NCBI GenBank assembly: GCA_045661365.1
Contig: JAZRFL010000226.1
Span: 1 to 10,467 of the forward strand
Origin: UMGS1484 sp045661365
Lineage (GTDB): Bacteria; Bacillota; Clostridia; Oscillospirales; Acutalibacteraceae
Direction: 5' to 3'
Length of the DNA: 10,467 nucleotides
Below the pieces are notes generated by a model, which saw only the letters and a program-made list of their open reading frames with translations, was not told where the DNA came from and did not search any database. Of this stretch, positions 1 through 6,765 are shown in pieces. Numbering within the stretch: the stretch's first letter is position 1; every line of letters starts with the position of its first letter. A program made the translations under genes and the position numbers.

Positions 1-60
1 ATACGTCTTTTTTTACATATTTTTGTCAAAGCGGTAAACACTATGTCCGAGGTGACAATT

Positions 61-309
61 ATGAAAAAATTGCTTTGGCTTTTTGCGGGACTCTCTGCTG
101 TTGTGTTGGCGATCGGTGCTTGGCAAAATCGTCGATCAACCCCCTCGGTCGCCTTAACGACGGCAGGCGTGGCCGGGGTAATCTGTTTGGATGGTTTAGC
201 GTCCAAAATTCGTAAGCTTGCCTTGCTGAAAACCGCCGCCGTCATTGCTTCGGTTACGGCAACACAATGGCTTTGTCGTCGCAAACAAAAGGAGCTTTTG
301 TCCTCGTGA
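61..309 (+). CDS. small hypothetical membrane protein, 82 aa
   Basis: I do not recognise this protein. The start at 61 is preferred over an in-frame ATG at 43 because a GAGGTG ribosome binding site (49-54) sits six bases upstream of it. The N-terminus is lysine-rich followed by a hydrophobic stretch at residues 4-22, which reads as a signal anchor or transmembrane helix. Further moderately hydrophobic stretches lie around residues 28-45 and 55-70, and the C-terminus is basic (CRRKQKE), so a small membrane protein with two or three helices is likely. It lies upstream of a DUF4830-like gene and a carboxypeptidase on the same strand. A hairpin terminator separates it from them, so cotranscription may be only partial. 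Base composition matches the host genes around it. Function unknown. Confidence 0.55.
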   Translation: MKKLLWLFAGLSAVVLAIGAWQNRRSTPSVALTTAGVAGVICLDGLASKIRKLALLKTAAVIASVTATQWLCRRKQKELLSS

Positions 310-322
310 TCGGTGTTAAACC

Positions 323-374
323 AAACCGTCCTCTCATATACATGGTAACAACCACCATGGAGAGGACGGTTTTT
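323..374 (+). terminator. hairpin terminator overlapping the next gene's ribosome binding site
   Basis: A 13-bp perfect stem is formed by 323-335 and 360-372, extended internally by a 6-bp stem (CATGGT 341-346 with ACCATG 354-359). It is followed by a run of five T (370-374) that ends directly at the ATG at 375. This has the form of an intrinsic terminator for the upstream small gene. The 3' arm also contains AGAGGA, the only plausible ribosome binding site for the downstream gene, so the same structure could hold translation closed. Whether it acts as a terminator, an attenuator or both cannot be decided from sequence. Confidence 0.65.
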
Positions 375-878
375 ATGTACACCATTCATCACATTTCCAA
401 ACGAATACGAATTTTACTGATTACAGCCATTGTCTTACTGGTTGCTTTGGTGATCATCGACATGACCGATTTGGGACGAGATTCATTGGCGGTGGCAGTT
501 CCCCTGAAAGAAAATACCGATTTGGCACGAGCAGAGTTTTTGTCGGAATACGGTTGGCAGATTTCCACCGTACCCATTGAGGTATGCGACGTAACCATTC
601 CCCAAGAATTTGACAAGGTGTACACCCAATACAACGACCTGCAACTTTCACAAGGATTTGATCTAACCGAATTCCGCGGTAAAACGGTCAAGCGATACAC
701 CTATCGGGTGCTCAATTATCCCCACGACATTACCGACGTGCATGCCAATTTGTTGGTTTACGACCAAACGGTTATTGCAGGGGATATTTGCACCGCCGCC
801 TTAGACGGATTTATGCATGGACTGAAAAAAGAGGACAACGGAATCGCTTTGCAAACCTTTTACGAGGTGTCCCAATGA
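375..878 (+). CDS. DUF4830-like membrane-anchored protein
   Basis: A 167-residue protein with a short basic N-terminus and one clear transmembrane segment (about residues 11-30, ILLITAIVLLVALVII), followed by a roughly 135-residue extracytoplasmic domain. Its pattern (EFLSEYGWQI near the start, a VTIPQEF segment, then YTYRVLNYP) resembles the DUF4830 family of Clostridia, recognised from memory and not by a search. The family has no established function. The start at 375 is chosen because AGAGGA lies seven bases upstream; the in-frame ATGs at 267, 342 and 357 lack a ribosome binding site. The stop overlaps the start of the carboxypeptidase gene (ATGA at 875-878), indicating translational coupling and a probable role near the cell envelope. 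Confidence 0.6.
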   Translation: MYTIHHISKRIRILLITAIVLLVALVIIDMTDLGRDSLAVAVPLKENTDLARAEFLSEYGWQISTVPIEVCDVTIPQEFDKVYTQYNDLQLSQGFDLTEFRGKTVKRYTYRVLNYPHDITDVHANLLVYDQTVIAGDICTAALDGFMHGLKKEDNGIALQTFYEVSQ

Positions 879-2008
879 TAAAACTCTTTTCACTCCTTTT
901 TTGCCTTTGGTTATCACTTGCCGTCTTTTGTCACGGTGCACAAGCCGCCTCCTTGCAAGAGCCCACCGTTTCAGCACAATCGGCGGTGGTGTTGGACGCT
1001 TTTACGGGCGAGACTCTGTTTGAAAAAAACGCCGACCAAAAACGCACCATGGCATCTACTACCAAAATCATGACCACCCTGCTTGCCTTAGAGCAAAACG
1101 ACCCCAACCGAGAAATCGTTGCTACCAAAGAAATGGTAACGGTAGAAGGCTCGGGTATGGGTCTTTTGGCAGGCGACCACATTACCCTGCAGGGGCTTTG
1201 TTACGGTATGATGCTCTCTTCGGGCAACGATGCTGCCAACACGGTCGCCCTAAGCTTAAGCAGTTCTTTCGAAGAATTTGCCCAACAAATGAACCAAAAA
1301 GCCAAACAAATCGGTATGCGAAACACCCGATTTGTTACTCCGTCGGGACTGGATGCAGACGGGCATTATTCCACCGCCTATGACATGGCACTTCTCATGC
1401 AACACGCTATGAAAAATCCCGACTTTTGTCAAATTGCCCAAACCGTTACGGCACAAGTCGCCTACGGCAATCCGCCTTACAAGCGAACCCTGACCAACCA
1501 CCATAAACTACTGAAAGAATATGACGGCTGTCTGGGGGGTAAGACCGGATTCACAAAAAAATCCGGTCGCTGTTTGGTCACCGCCGCCCGTCGCAACGGC
1601 GCCACCTTGATTTGTGTCACCTTATCGGCTCCCGACGATTGGAATGACCACAAGGCCTTGCTGGATTACGGCTTTGCCCAAATGGAGTCGATCTCTTTTC
1701 CCGAACGCACCTTTTGCTTGCCCACCGTTGGCGGCACACAGCCGCAGATTCAGCTAACCTACGCTCCCTTGCAAGTGTCGATCCCCTCAGCACACCGAAA
1801 CAAACTGTCGGTGCAGACCCAACTTGCCCCATTTTTATACGCTCCCATAGAAACTGGAGAAACGGTCGGTATACAAGGGGTGTTTTACGACGGACAGCTT
1901 TTACTGTCCACCCCCATCATCGCCACCGAGCAGGTCGACCGCGAAGACCCCGCACCGACTTTTTGGGAGCAATTTTGGCAAAATCTGCAACGATGGTTAT
2001 TGCCGTAA
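875..2008 (+). CDS. dacF: D-alanyl-D-alanine carboxypeptidase (S11 family, DacF/DacB type)
   Basis: This serine peptidase removes the terminal D-alanine from peptidoglycan pentapeptides and so limits cross-linking. All three active-site motifs of the penicillin-binding fold are present in order: S61-T-T-K64, S116-G-N118 and K223-T-G225. Residues 1-24 form a signal peptide (hydrophobic core, then GAQA-A). The catalytic domain runs to about residue 270. A beta-rich C-terminal domain follows and ends in an aromatic stretch (FWEQFWQNLQRWLLP) that looks like the amphipathic membrane-anchoring helix of this family. At 377 residues it is of normal length. The start at 875 is set by GAGGTG (864-869) and the signal peptide; the longer frame from 788 only overlaps the preceding gene. 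DacF and DacB are sporulation-linked paralogues in Bacillus; which one this corresponds to cannot be told, so the symbol is tentative. Confidence 0.9.
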   Translation: MIKLFSLLFCLWLSLAVFCHGAQAASLQEPTVSAQSAVVLDAFTGETLFEKNADQKRTMASTTKIMTTLLALEQNDPNREIVATKEMVTVEGSGMGLLAGDHITLQGLCYGMMLSSGNDAANTVALSLSSSFEEFAQQMNQKAKQIGMRNTRFVTPSGLDADGHYSTAYDMALLMQHAMKNPDFCQIAQTVTAQVAYGNPPYKRTLTNHHKLLKEYDGCLGGKTGFTKKSGRCLVTAARRNGATLICVTLSAPDDWNDHKALLDYGFAQMESISFPERTFCLPTVGGTQPQIQLTYAPLQVSIPSAHRNKLSVQTQLAPFLYAPIETGETVGIQGVFYDGQLLLSTPIIATEQVDREDPAPTFWEQFWQNLQRWLLP

Positions 2009-2013
2009 AACTT

Positions 2014-2036
2014 TTTGTAAAAAAACTGTTTACAAA
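2014..2036. repeat. inverted repeat overlapping the nfnAB -35 element
   Basis: TTTGTAAA at 2014-2021 and TTTACAAA at 2029-2036 form perfect 8-bp arms separated by seven bases. The right arm contains the -35 element of the downstream promoter, so a bound protein would block RNA polymerase. The arms resemble half sites of the redox repressor Rex (TTGT...ACAA), but the spacing is three bases too long for the usual Rex operator. Confidence 0.35.
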
Positions 2037-2057
2037 TGCCCTCTTTTTCGGTAGAAT
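2029..2057 (+). promoter_or_regulatory. sigma-A type promoter for nfnAB
   Basis: TTTACA at 2029-2034 and TAGAAT at 2052-2057 are separated by exactly 17 bases, with transcription expected to start near 2064. The leader is short and leads to GAGGG (2081-2085), six bases before the nfnA ATG. Confidence 0.7.
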
Positions 2058-2091
2058 AATATGGTTAGTATCAATTTAAAGAGGGTATTTC

Positions 2092-2922
2092 ATGTTTACC
2101 ATTTTAACCAAAACGCAATTGAATCCCACCGTTACTCGCATTGTGGTATCGGCTCCCCGCATTGCCGCCAAGGCGCAACCGGGTCAGTTTGTTATTTTGC
2201 GGGTAGATGACAACGGCGAGCGGATTCCCCTGACCATTGCCGATTACGATTCCGCGGCAGGCACCATTACCTTGATCTTTCAAATCGTAGGGGTTACCAC
2301 CCAAAAGCTCAACAACCTAAACGAAGGCGATCGCTTACACGATTTGGTAGGTCCGTTGGGTCGTGCCACCGAAACCGAAGGGCTGAAAAAGGTAGCGGTT
2401 ATCGGCGGCGGGGTAGGTTGTGCCATTGCCTATCCCGTAGCAAAAAAATTGCACGAGCAAGGTTGCTGTGTGCACTCGGTGGTGGGTTTCCGCAATCGTG
2501 ACCTGGTGATTTTAGAAGATGAGTTTCGTGCGGTTTCTCACACCTATTGCTTAATGACCGACGACGGCTCGGCGGGACAAAAAGGGTTGGTCACCGACGC
2601 GCTGAAAGCCTTGATCGAATCCGGCGAACAATACGACCGTGTGATTGCCATTGGTCCGTTGGTCATGATGAAATTTGTTTGTGCCCTTACCAAGCAATAC
2701 AACATAAACACCGTGGTCAGCATGAATCCCATTATGATCGACGGTACGGGAATGTGCGGCGGTTGCCGTCTGACCGTTGGCGGCGAAACCAAGTTTGCCT
2801 GTGTAGACGGTCCTGAATTTGACGGACATTTGGTAGACTTTGACCAAGCCATTGCCCGCAGTACCATGTATAAACAACCCGAGCAAAAGCACAATTGCAA
2901 TTTATTAAAGGGGGCGCAGTAA
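2092..2922 (+). CDS. nfnA: NfnA, small subunit of bifurcating NADH-dependent ferredoxin:NADP+ oxidoreductase
   Basis: This is a ferredoxin-NADP reductase-like flavoprotein of 276 residues, the usual size. With NfnB it couples oxidation of NADH and reduced ferredoxin to formation of two NADPH by flavin-based electron bifurcation in the cytoplasm. An N-terminal beta-barrel FAD domain carries R44-I-P-L-T48. It is followed by a Rossmann NAD-binding region with G105-G-G-V-G109, and a C-terminal cluster site with C222, C225 and C237 for a [2Fe-2S] centre. In characterised Nfn enzymes three cysteines and an acidic residue are the ligands. The same fold occurs in PyrK and in sulfide dehydrogenase subunits. 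The adjacent GltD-like gene, one base away, makes Nfn the best reading. GAGGG at 2081-2085 sets the start. Confidence 0.88.
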   Translation: MFTILTKTQLNPTVTRIVVSAPRIAAKAQPGQFVILRVDDNGERIPLTIADYDSAAGTITLIFQIVGVTTQKLNNLNEGDRLHDLVGPLGRATETEGLKKVAVIGGGVGCAIAYPVAKKLHEQGCCVHSVVGFRNRDLVILEDEFRAVSHTYCLMTDDGSAGQKGLVTDALKALIESGEQYDRVIAIGPLVMMKFVCALTKQYNINTVVSMNPIMIDGTGMCGGCRLTVGGETKFACVDGPEFDGHLVDFDQAIARSTMYKQPEQKHNCNLLKGAQ

Positions 2923-2923
2923 C

Positions 2924-4306
2924 ATGGCAAATATGTCTCCGAAGAAACAACCCATGCCCCACCAAGACCCCTTGGTACGCAATCAAAATTTTGACGAAGT
3001 GGCTTTGGGCTATACCGCCGAAATGGCAAAAGAAGAAGCCTTGCGTTGTTTGGACTGTCGTCATAAGCCTTGTGTGGACGGTTGCCCCGTACACATTGAC
3101 ATTCCCCGATTTATTAAACAAATACGCGAAGGGGACGAAGAGCGCGCCTATCGGATCCTTTCTCTCTCCACCTCGTTACCCGCCATTTGCGGACGGGTAT
3201 GTCCCCAAGAAACCCAATGCGAACAACGTTGTGTGCGCGGACTAAAAGGCGAACCGGTTGCCATCGGGCGGTTGGAACGGTACGTAGCCGATCGCCACAA
3301 CGACCATGCCAAGGTCTGGCCCAACACGATCCCCAGCAACGGGCACAAAGTGGCGATCGTTGGCTCGGGGCCGTCGGGACTGTCTTGTGCGGGGGATTTG
3401 GCTCGCATGGGGTACGACGTAACGATCTTTGAAGCCTTGCACGTGGCAGGCGGGGTTTTGGTGTACGGGATCCCCGAATTCCGTCTACCCAAAACCATAG
3501 TAGAAAAAGAGATCAAAGGTCTGCAAGCCTTGGGTGTCAAGATCGAAACCAACTCGGTAGTGGGTAAAACCATGGCGGTGGACGAGCTGTTTGAAGACGG
3601 CTTTGAAGCGGTGTATTTGGCAACCGGTGCCGGTCTGCCTCGCTTCATGAATATTCCCGGTGAAAACCTAAACGGCGTATATTCCGCCAACGAATTTCTT
3701 ACCCGCATCAATTTAATGAAAGCATATTTACCCGACAGCGACACCCCCATTCAACGCCCCAAATCGGTAGCGGTGGTAGGCGGCGGTAACGTAGCCATGG
3801 ATGCCGCCCGTTGCGCCAAACGTTTGGGTGCCGACGTAACGGTGGTTTACCGTCGGGGATTAGAAGAAATGCCCGCTCGTAAAGAAGAGATCCTCCACGC
3901 ACAAGAAGAAGAAATCTGCTTTAAAACCTTGTGCAATCCTACCGCTATTTTGGGCGATGACAACAATCGTGTGGTTGCCATGACCTGTGTAGAAATGGAG
4001 CTGGGTGAGCCGGATGCTTCGGGGCGTCGTCGACCTATGGTCAAGCCTGACTCGGAATTCACTCTGGACGTAGATTGCGTGATCATGTCCATCGGCACCT
4101 CTCCCAACCCCTTGATCCGTACCACCACCCTCGGCTTGGAAACCGACAAGCATGGCTGTATCGTTACCGACCAACTGGGCAGAACCTCTCGCGAAGGGGT
4201 GTTTGCCGGCGGTGACGCGGTCAGCGGTGCCGCCACCGTGATCATGGCGATGGGTGCAGGCAAAACCGCCGCAGGCGCAATTCACGAATATATTCAATCC
4301 AAATAA
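2924..4306 (+). CDS. nfnB: NfnB, large subunit of bifurcating NADH-dependent ferredoxin:NADP+ oxidoreductase (GltD-like)
   Basis: The 460-residue protein has the architecture of the glutamate synthase small-subunit family, often annotated gltA or gltD. The N-terminal domain carries two cysteine sets for [4Fe-4S] clusters, C42/C45/C50/C54 and C89/C93/C99/C103. An FAD-binding Rossmann motif follows at G147-S-G-P-S-G152, then an NADP(H)-binding Rossmann motif at G286-G-G-N-V-A291. A C-terminal GVFAGGDAV segment contacts the flavin. In Nfn enzymes this subunit holds the bifurcating FAD and receives electrons from ferredoxin. A stand-alone glutamate synthase role is unlikely because no gltB-type large subunit is present and nfnA is immediately upstream; its stop is one base before this start. 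The ribosome binding site AAAGGGGG (2907-2914) lies inside nfnA. Confidence 0.9.
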   Translation: MANMSPKKQPMPHQDPLVRNQNFDEVALGYTAEMAKEEALRCLDCRHKPCVDGCPVHIDIPRFIKQIREGDEERAYRILSLSTSLPAICGRVCPQETQCEQRCVRGLKGEPVAIGRLERYVADRHNDHAKVWPNTIPSNGHKVAIVGSGPSGLSCAGDLARMGYDVTIFEALHVAGGVLVYGIPEFRLPKTIVEKEIKGLQALGVKIETNSVVGKTMAVDELFEDGFEAVYLATGAGLPRFMNIPGENLNGVYSANEFLTRINLMKAYLPDSDTPIQRPKSVAVVGGGNVAMDAARCAKRLGADVTVVYRRGLEEMPARKEEILHAQEEEICFKTLCNPTAILGDDNNRVVAMTCVEMELGEPDASGRRRPMVKPDSEFTLDVDCVIMSIGTSPNPLIRTTTLGLETDKHGCIVTDQLGRTSREGVFAGGDAVSGAATVIMAMGAGKTAAGAIHEYIQSK

Positions 4307-4308
4307 AC

Positions 4309-4356
4309 AAAAAATCGACCTGTACTTGCTCATGGCAGTTACAGGTCGATTTTTTT
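4309..4356. terminator. bidirectional terminator between nfnB and hslO
   Basis: AAATCGACCTGTA (4312-4324) pairs perfectly with TACAGGTCGATTT (4340-4352), followed by a run of T on the plus strand and preceded by a run of A that serves as the T tract on the minus strand. It can stop transcription from both convergent genes. The end of hslO lies only a few bases beyond. Confidence 0.85.
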
Positions 4357-4361
4357 GCTGA

Positions 4362-5234
4362 TTATTTTACATATTTTTTCAATTGATCAATCTCAAAAAC
4401 ATATTTGCTGTTGCAGAAATTGCACACCGTTTCCACCGGCTTGTTTTCGTCGATCAAGCTTTTCAGGTCTTTTTGATTCAAGGTTGCTAAAATACGGGAA
4501 TATTTTTCTTTGCTGCAATTGCAGGTATAAGAAATGTCGCTTTGATCCAAAATATCAAAAGGAATGCCGTCGAACACCTGCTCGATCAATTGCATGGGTG
4601 TCATGCCTTCGGCAATTTTTTGGGAAACCGAACCAATATTTTTTAAATTTTCTTCCAGTTTGGTAATGATGTCGGGGTCAGCACCCGGCAACAGTTGTAC
4701 CAAAAAGCCGCCTGCGGATTTTACTGTCAAATCTCGGTTTACCCGCACCCCCAAAGCACAAGCAGAAGGGGTTTGCTCGCTGGTAGCATAGTATTCGGTA
4801 ATATCTTCGGCGATCTCGCCGGTCAAAATGGGACACATACCGTGATAGGGCTCATTCATCCCCAAATCTTTGATTACGTGCAACGTTCCATGTCCTACCG
4901 CACCGCCAACGTCCAATTTGTTTTTGGCGTTGGGAGGCAACTCGGTTTCGGGGTTGCTCACGTACCCTTTTACGTTACCGTGGCTGTCCCCTACGCACAC
5001 CACCATGCCACCGGGACCGTCGCCTTGAAACTGCAACGTCATGGTGTTGTCTTTTCCTTTTAACTGTGCGCTCATAAGGGCACATGCGGTCAGCGCCCGC
5101 CCCAATACCGCGGTCATGGTTTTCGAGGTTTGGTGCAATTCCCGTGCCTTTGCCGCAATGGCTGTGGTGTCGGTGGCGTGAATAAACGCACTGCCGTCCA
5201 CCGAAATGGCACGAATGATATGGGATTGTTTCAT
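4362..5234 (-). CDS. hslO: Hsp33 redox-regulated holdase chaperone
   Basis: Hsp33 is a cytosolic chaperone that is inactive when reduced and zinc-bound. It is activated by oxidative unfolding, then holds aggregation-prone proteins. The 290-residue length is typical. The C-terminal zinc switch is intact: C238-N-C240 and C271-N-F-C274, the CxC and CxxC pairs separated by 30 residues. The N-terminal core includes the family's conserved GDGPGG and GGAVGHGTL segments. The start at 5234 is preferred over a longer frame to 5285, because AAGGATG lies just upstream and the upstream part would overlap the promoter. The gene is transcribed alone, convergent with nfnB and divergent from spoIVB. An oxidative-stress protein beside a redox enzyme fits an oxygen-sensitive anaerobe, but the genes do not share an operon. 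Confidence 0.95.
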   Translation of the reverse strand: MKQSHIIRAISVDGSAFIHATDTTAIAAKARELHQTSKTMTAVLGRALTACALMSAQLKGKDNTMTLQFQGDGPGGMVVCVGDSHGNVKGYVSNPETELPPNAKNKLDVGGAVGHGTLHVIKDLGMNEPYHGMCPILTGEIAEDITEYYATSEQTPSACALGVRVNRDLTVKSAGGFLVQLLPGADPDIITKLEENLKNIGSVSQKIAEGMTPMQLIEQVFDGIPFDILDQSDISYTCNCSKEKYSRILATLNQKDLKSLIDENKPVETVCNFCNSKYVFEIDQLKKYVK

Positions 5235-5256
5235 GCTTTCACATCCTTCGGTTGCT

Positions 5257-5285
5257 ATTATACCCATTTCCCGCGTTGCTGTCAA
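5257..5285 (-). promoter_or_regulatory. consensus sigma-A promoter for hslO
   Basis: On the minus strand TTGACA (complement of 5280-5285) and TATAAT (complement of 5257-5262) are both perfect and are spaced by 17 bases. The leader to the ATG at 5234 is only about 16 bases. Confidence 0.88.
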
Positions 5286-5342
5286 CTTTTAAAAAATTTT
5301 TAGGTGTTTTACTTATTTTTTGCCATGGTTAACCCCAAAGCA

Positions 5343-6590
5343 ATGGGGCAAAGTAATGGTGGGAAAGGAGTGATCACCATTGTTCTTATAAAAATCCCAA
5401 AAATAATAGCAAAAATACTTTTTATTGTATGTGCATTGTTGTTGGTACTGGGGCTGATCTCTGCCCGCACCCTGCCCAAGTTTTTGTTAGCAGGCGACAC
5501 CAACGATATTGACCTGCCCCTTCGGGTACCCTTGACCGCCAAAGCAAACACGCCCATAATCGACGGTTCTTACACCGCCTCGGTCAATTTGTTTGGCATT
5601 ATTCCCATTGGGCAGACCCAAGTGACCATTGTAGATGACGACTACGTGGTGGTGGGCGGAACGCCCTTTGGTATCAAGATCATGTCCCAAGGGGTGTTGG
5701 TGGTTGGGTTTAACGATATTCCCACCCAAAGCGGCTACACCAATCCTGCAAAAAAAGCCGGATTAAAAGAAGGGGATATTGTTCTGGCAATCAACAATCA
5801 AACCGTTTCCACCAACGCCCGTGTACAGGAATTGGTAGAACAGTCGGCAGGCGATCCCATGACCCTGTCGGTACAACGAAACGGCGTGAATTTGCAGCTT
5901 ACCTTGATCCCCGCCCTTGCTCCCGACGGAAAATACCGTGCGGGAATGTGGGTGCGAGATTCGGCGGCGGGGCTGGGCACTATGACCTTTTATCATCCTG
6001 CCAGCGGCATGTACGGTGGATTGGGGCATAGCGTTTGCGACAGCGATACCGGACAAACGGTTTCGCTGTTGACCGGTGAGATCGTAACCGCCAATATCAT
6101 AGAAGTAAAAAAAGCGGTTTCCGGTCGAGCCGGCGCTATTGTAGGCACCCTAAACAGCAAGCAATCCTTGGGCGATATTTTGTGCAACAGCGAACAAGGT
6201 ATATTCGGTCGATTGGACAAGCCACCCGCCAGCGGACAAACCATGGCGGTAGCCCACAAACAGCAGGTAACCACCGGCAGTGCACAAATCTTGTCTTGTG
6301 TTGACGGTACGACCCGTGCGTACAGCTGTGAAATCGAAAGCATTACCTTAAAATCCGATTCGTCTCAAAATCTGGTGATTCGCATCACCGACCAAATGCT
6401 GTTGTCTCAAACAGGCGGGATCGTACAGGGCATGAGCGGCTCCCCCATTATACAAAACGGCAAGCTGGTGGGCGCAGTCACCCACGTGTTTTTAAATCAA
6501 CCTGAAAAAGGGTATGGTATTTTCGCCGAGAACATGTTGGAAACGGCGCAAAGCGTAGCGGAAGATCAAGAACTCAAAGAAGTATCGTAA
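5343..6590 (+). CDS. spoIVB: SpoIVB sporulation serine peptidase (S55 family)
   Basis: SpoIVB is made in the forespore and secreted into the intermembrane space. There it cleaves SpoIVFA to release pro-sigma-K processing in the mother cell. Visible parts, numbered from 5343: a membrane anchor at about residues 20-40, a PDZ domain at about 100-190 (NPAKKAGLKEGDIV), and an S55 peptidase domain with the expected triad. H229 lies in GGLGHS, D350 in ITDQ and S365 in GMSGSP; the D-to-S distance of 15 equals that known for Bacillus subtilis. The start is uncertain. ATG 5343 is a canonical in-frame start without a ribosome binding site, while AAAGGAG (5364-5370) points to an ATT at 5379 or less well to GTG 5370. 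The last 158 bases are duplicated at 10158-10315, so the 3' end may derive from an inserted element. Confidence 0.92.
   Translation: MGQSNGGKGVITIVLIKIPKIIAKILFIVCALLLVLGLISARTLPKFLLAGDTNDIDLPLRVPLTAKANTPIIDGSYTASVNLFGIIPIGQTQVTIVDDDYVVVGGTPFGIKIMSQGVLVVGFNDIPTQSGYTNPAKKAGLKEGDIVLAINNQTVSTNARVQELVEQSAGDPMTLSVQRNGVNLQLTLIPALAPDGKYRAGMWVRDSAAGLGTMTFYHPASGMYGGLGHSVCDSDTGQTVSLLTGEIVTANIIEVKKAVSGRAGAIVGTLNSKQSLGDILCNSEQGIFGRLDKPPASGQTMAVAHKQQVTTGSAQILSCVDGTTRAYSCEIESITLKSDSSQNLVIRITDQMLLSQTGGIVQGMSGSPIIQNGKLVGAVTHVFLNQPEKGYGIFAENMLETAQSVAEDQELKEVS
6433..6472 (+). repeat. left copy of 40-bp near-perfect direct repeat (candidate attachment site)
   Basis: This 40-base stretch, covering the catalytic serine codon of spoIVB and the next twelve codons, recurs at 10158-10197 with one mismatch (C 6443 against A 10168). 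The longest exact run is 29 bases (6444-6472). Beyond 6472 the two copies diverge sharply although both still encode the same protein. Confidence 0.75.
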
Positions 6591-6600
6591 ACGTAAAGAA

Positions 6601-6635
6601 GATAAACCGAAACTCGATTTGAGTTTCGGTTTATC
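6601..6635. terminator. strong hairpin downstream of spoIVB, no T tract
   Basis: GATAAACCGAAACTC (6601-6615) pairs perfectly with GAGTTTCGGTTTATC (6621-6635) over a five-base loop. It begins eleven bases after the spoIVB stop and probably ends that transcript. The usual run of T is missing, so termination may be weak or may rely on a factor. It differs from the C/G-rich hairpin after the orphan spoIVB end, which fits the idea that this 3' end is imported. Confidence 0.55.
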
Positions 6636-6660
6636 CATAAAACATCTAAAGTACATAACA

Positions 6661-6680
6661 TCGACAAAACTCGACAAAAC
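6661..6680. repeat. tandem 10-bp direct repeat upstream of the rloA-like promoter
   Basis: TCGACAAAAC occurs twice head to tail (6661-6670 and 6671-6680), about 33 bases upstream of the -35 element. One repeat per helical turn would put two identical contacts on the same DNA face, as for an activator or recombinase site. The binding protein, if any, is unknown. Confidence 0.5.
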
Positions 6681-6712
6681 GAGAAAAAATCTCTAAATCA
6701 GCATATCGATCA

Positions 6713-6741
6713 TTGACATTTTGAAAATTAACTGCTATAAT
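6713..6741 (+). promoter_or_regulatory. perfect-consensus extended -10 promoter for the rloA/rloB-like pair
   Basis: TTGACA at 6713-6718 and TATAAT at 6736-6741 are spaced by 17 bases, and a TG dinucleotide (6733-6734) precedes the -10 by one base. This is about as strong as a vegetative promoter can look. The start codon at 6766 follows AAGGAG (6751-6756). Confidence 0.88.
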
Positions 6742-6765
6742 ATGTGTGAAAAGGAGTGATGTTTA

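Noticed and set aside
12..40. Possible promoter before the first gene (TTTACA followed by TAAACA)
   Set aside because: The -10 is poor and transcription would start about at the ribosome binding site; the true promoter is probably outside the window.
1714..2079. 121-codon plus-strand frame overlapping the end of the carboxypeptidase gene
   Set aside because: Out-of-frame shadow rich in arginine and histidine from the GC-biased codons of the real gene; it would also run through the nfnAB promoter.
2544..3121. Several open minus-strand frames across the nfnA/nfnB junction
   Set aside because: They mirror the coding pattern of nfnA and nfnB, overlap one another and have no promoter or ribosome binding site.
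3148..3750. 200-codon open frame on the minus strand inside nfnB
   Set aside because: It lies wholly opposite a strongly supported gene, has no ribosome binding site, and its translation has no recognisable domain.
4695..5063. 122-codon plus-strand frame opposite hslO
   Set aside because: Antisense shadow of Hsp33, which has its intact zinc motif and a perfect promoter.
5290..5342. Forespore (sigma-G type) promoter for spoIVB
   Set aside because: Expected on biological grounds, but I could not find a -35/-10 pair with correct sequence and spacing, so none is annotated.
6660..6680. CRISPR-like repeats
   Set aside because: Only two 10-base units directly adjacent with no spacers; no array elsewhere in the window.
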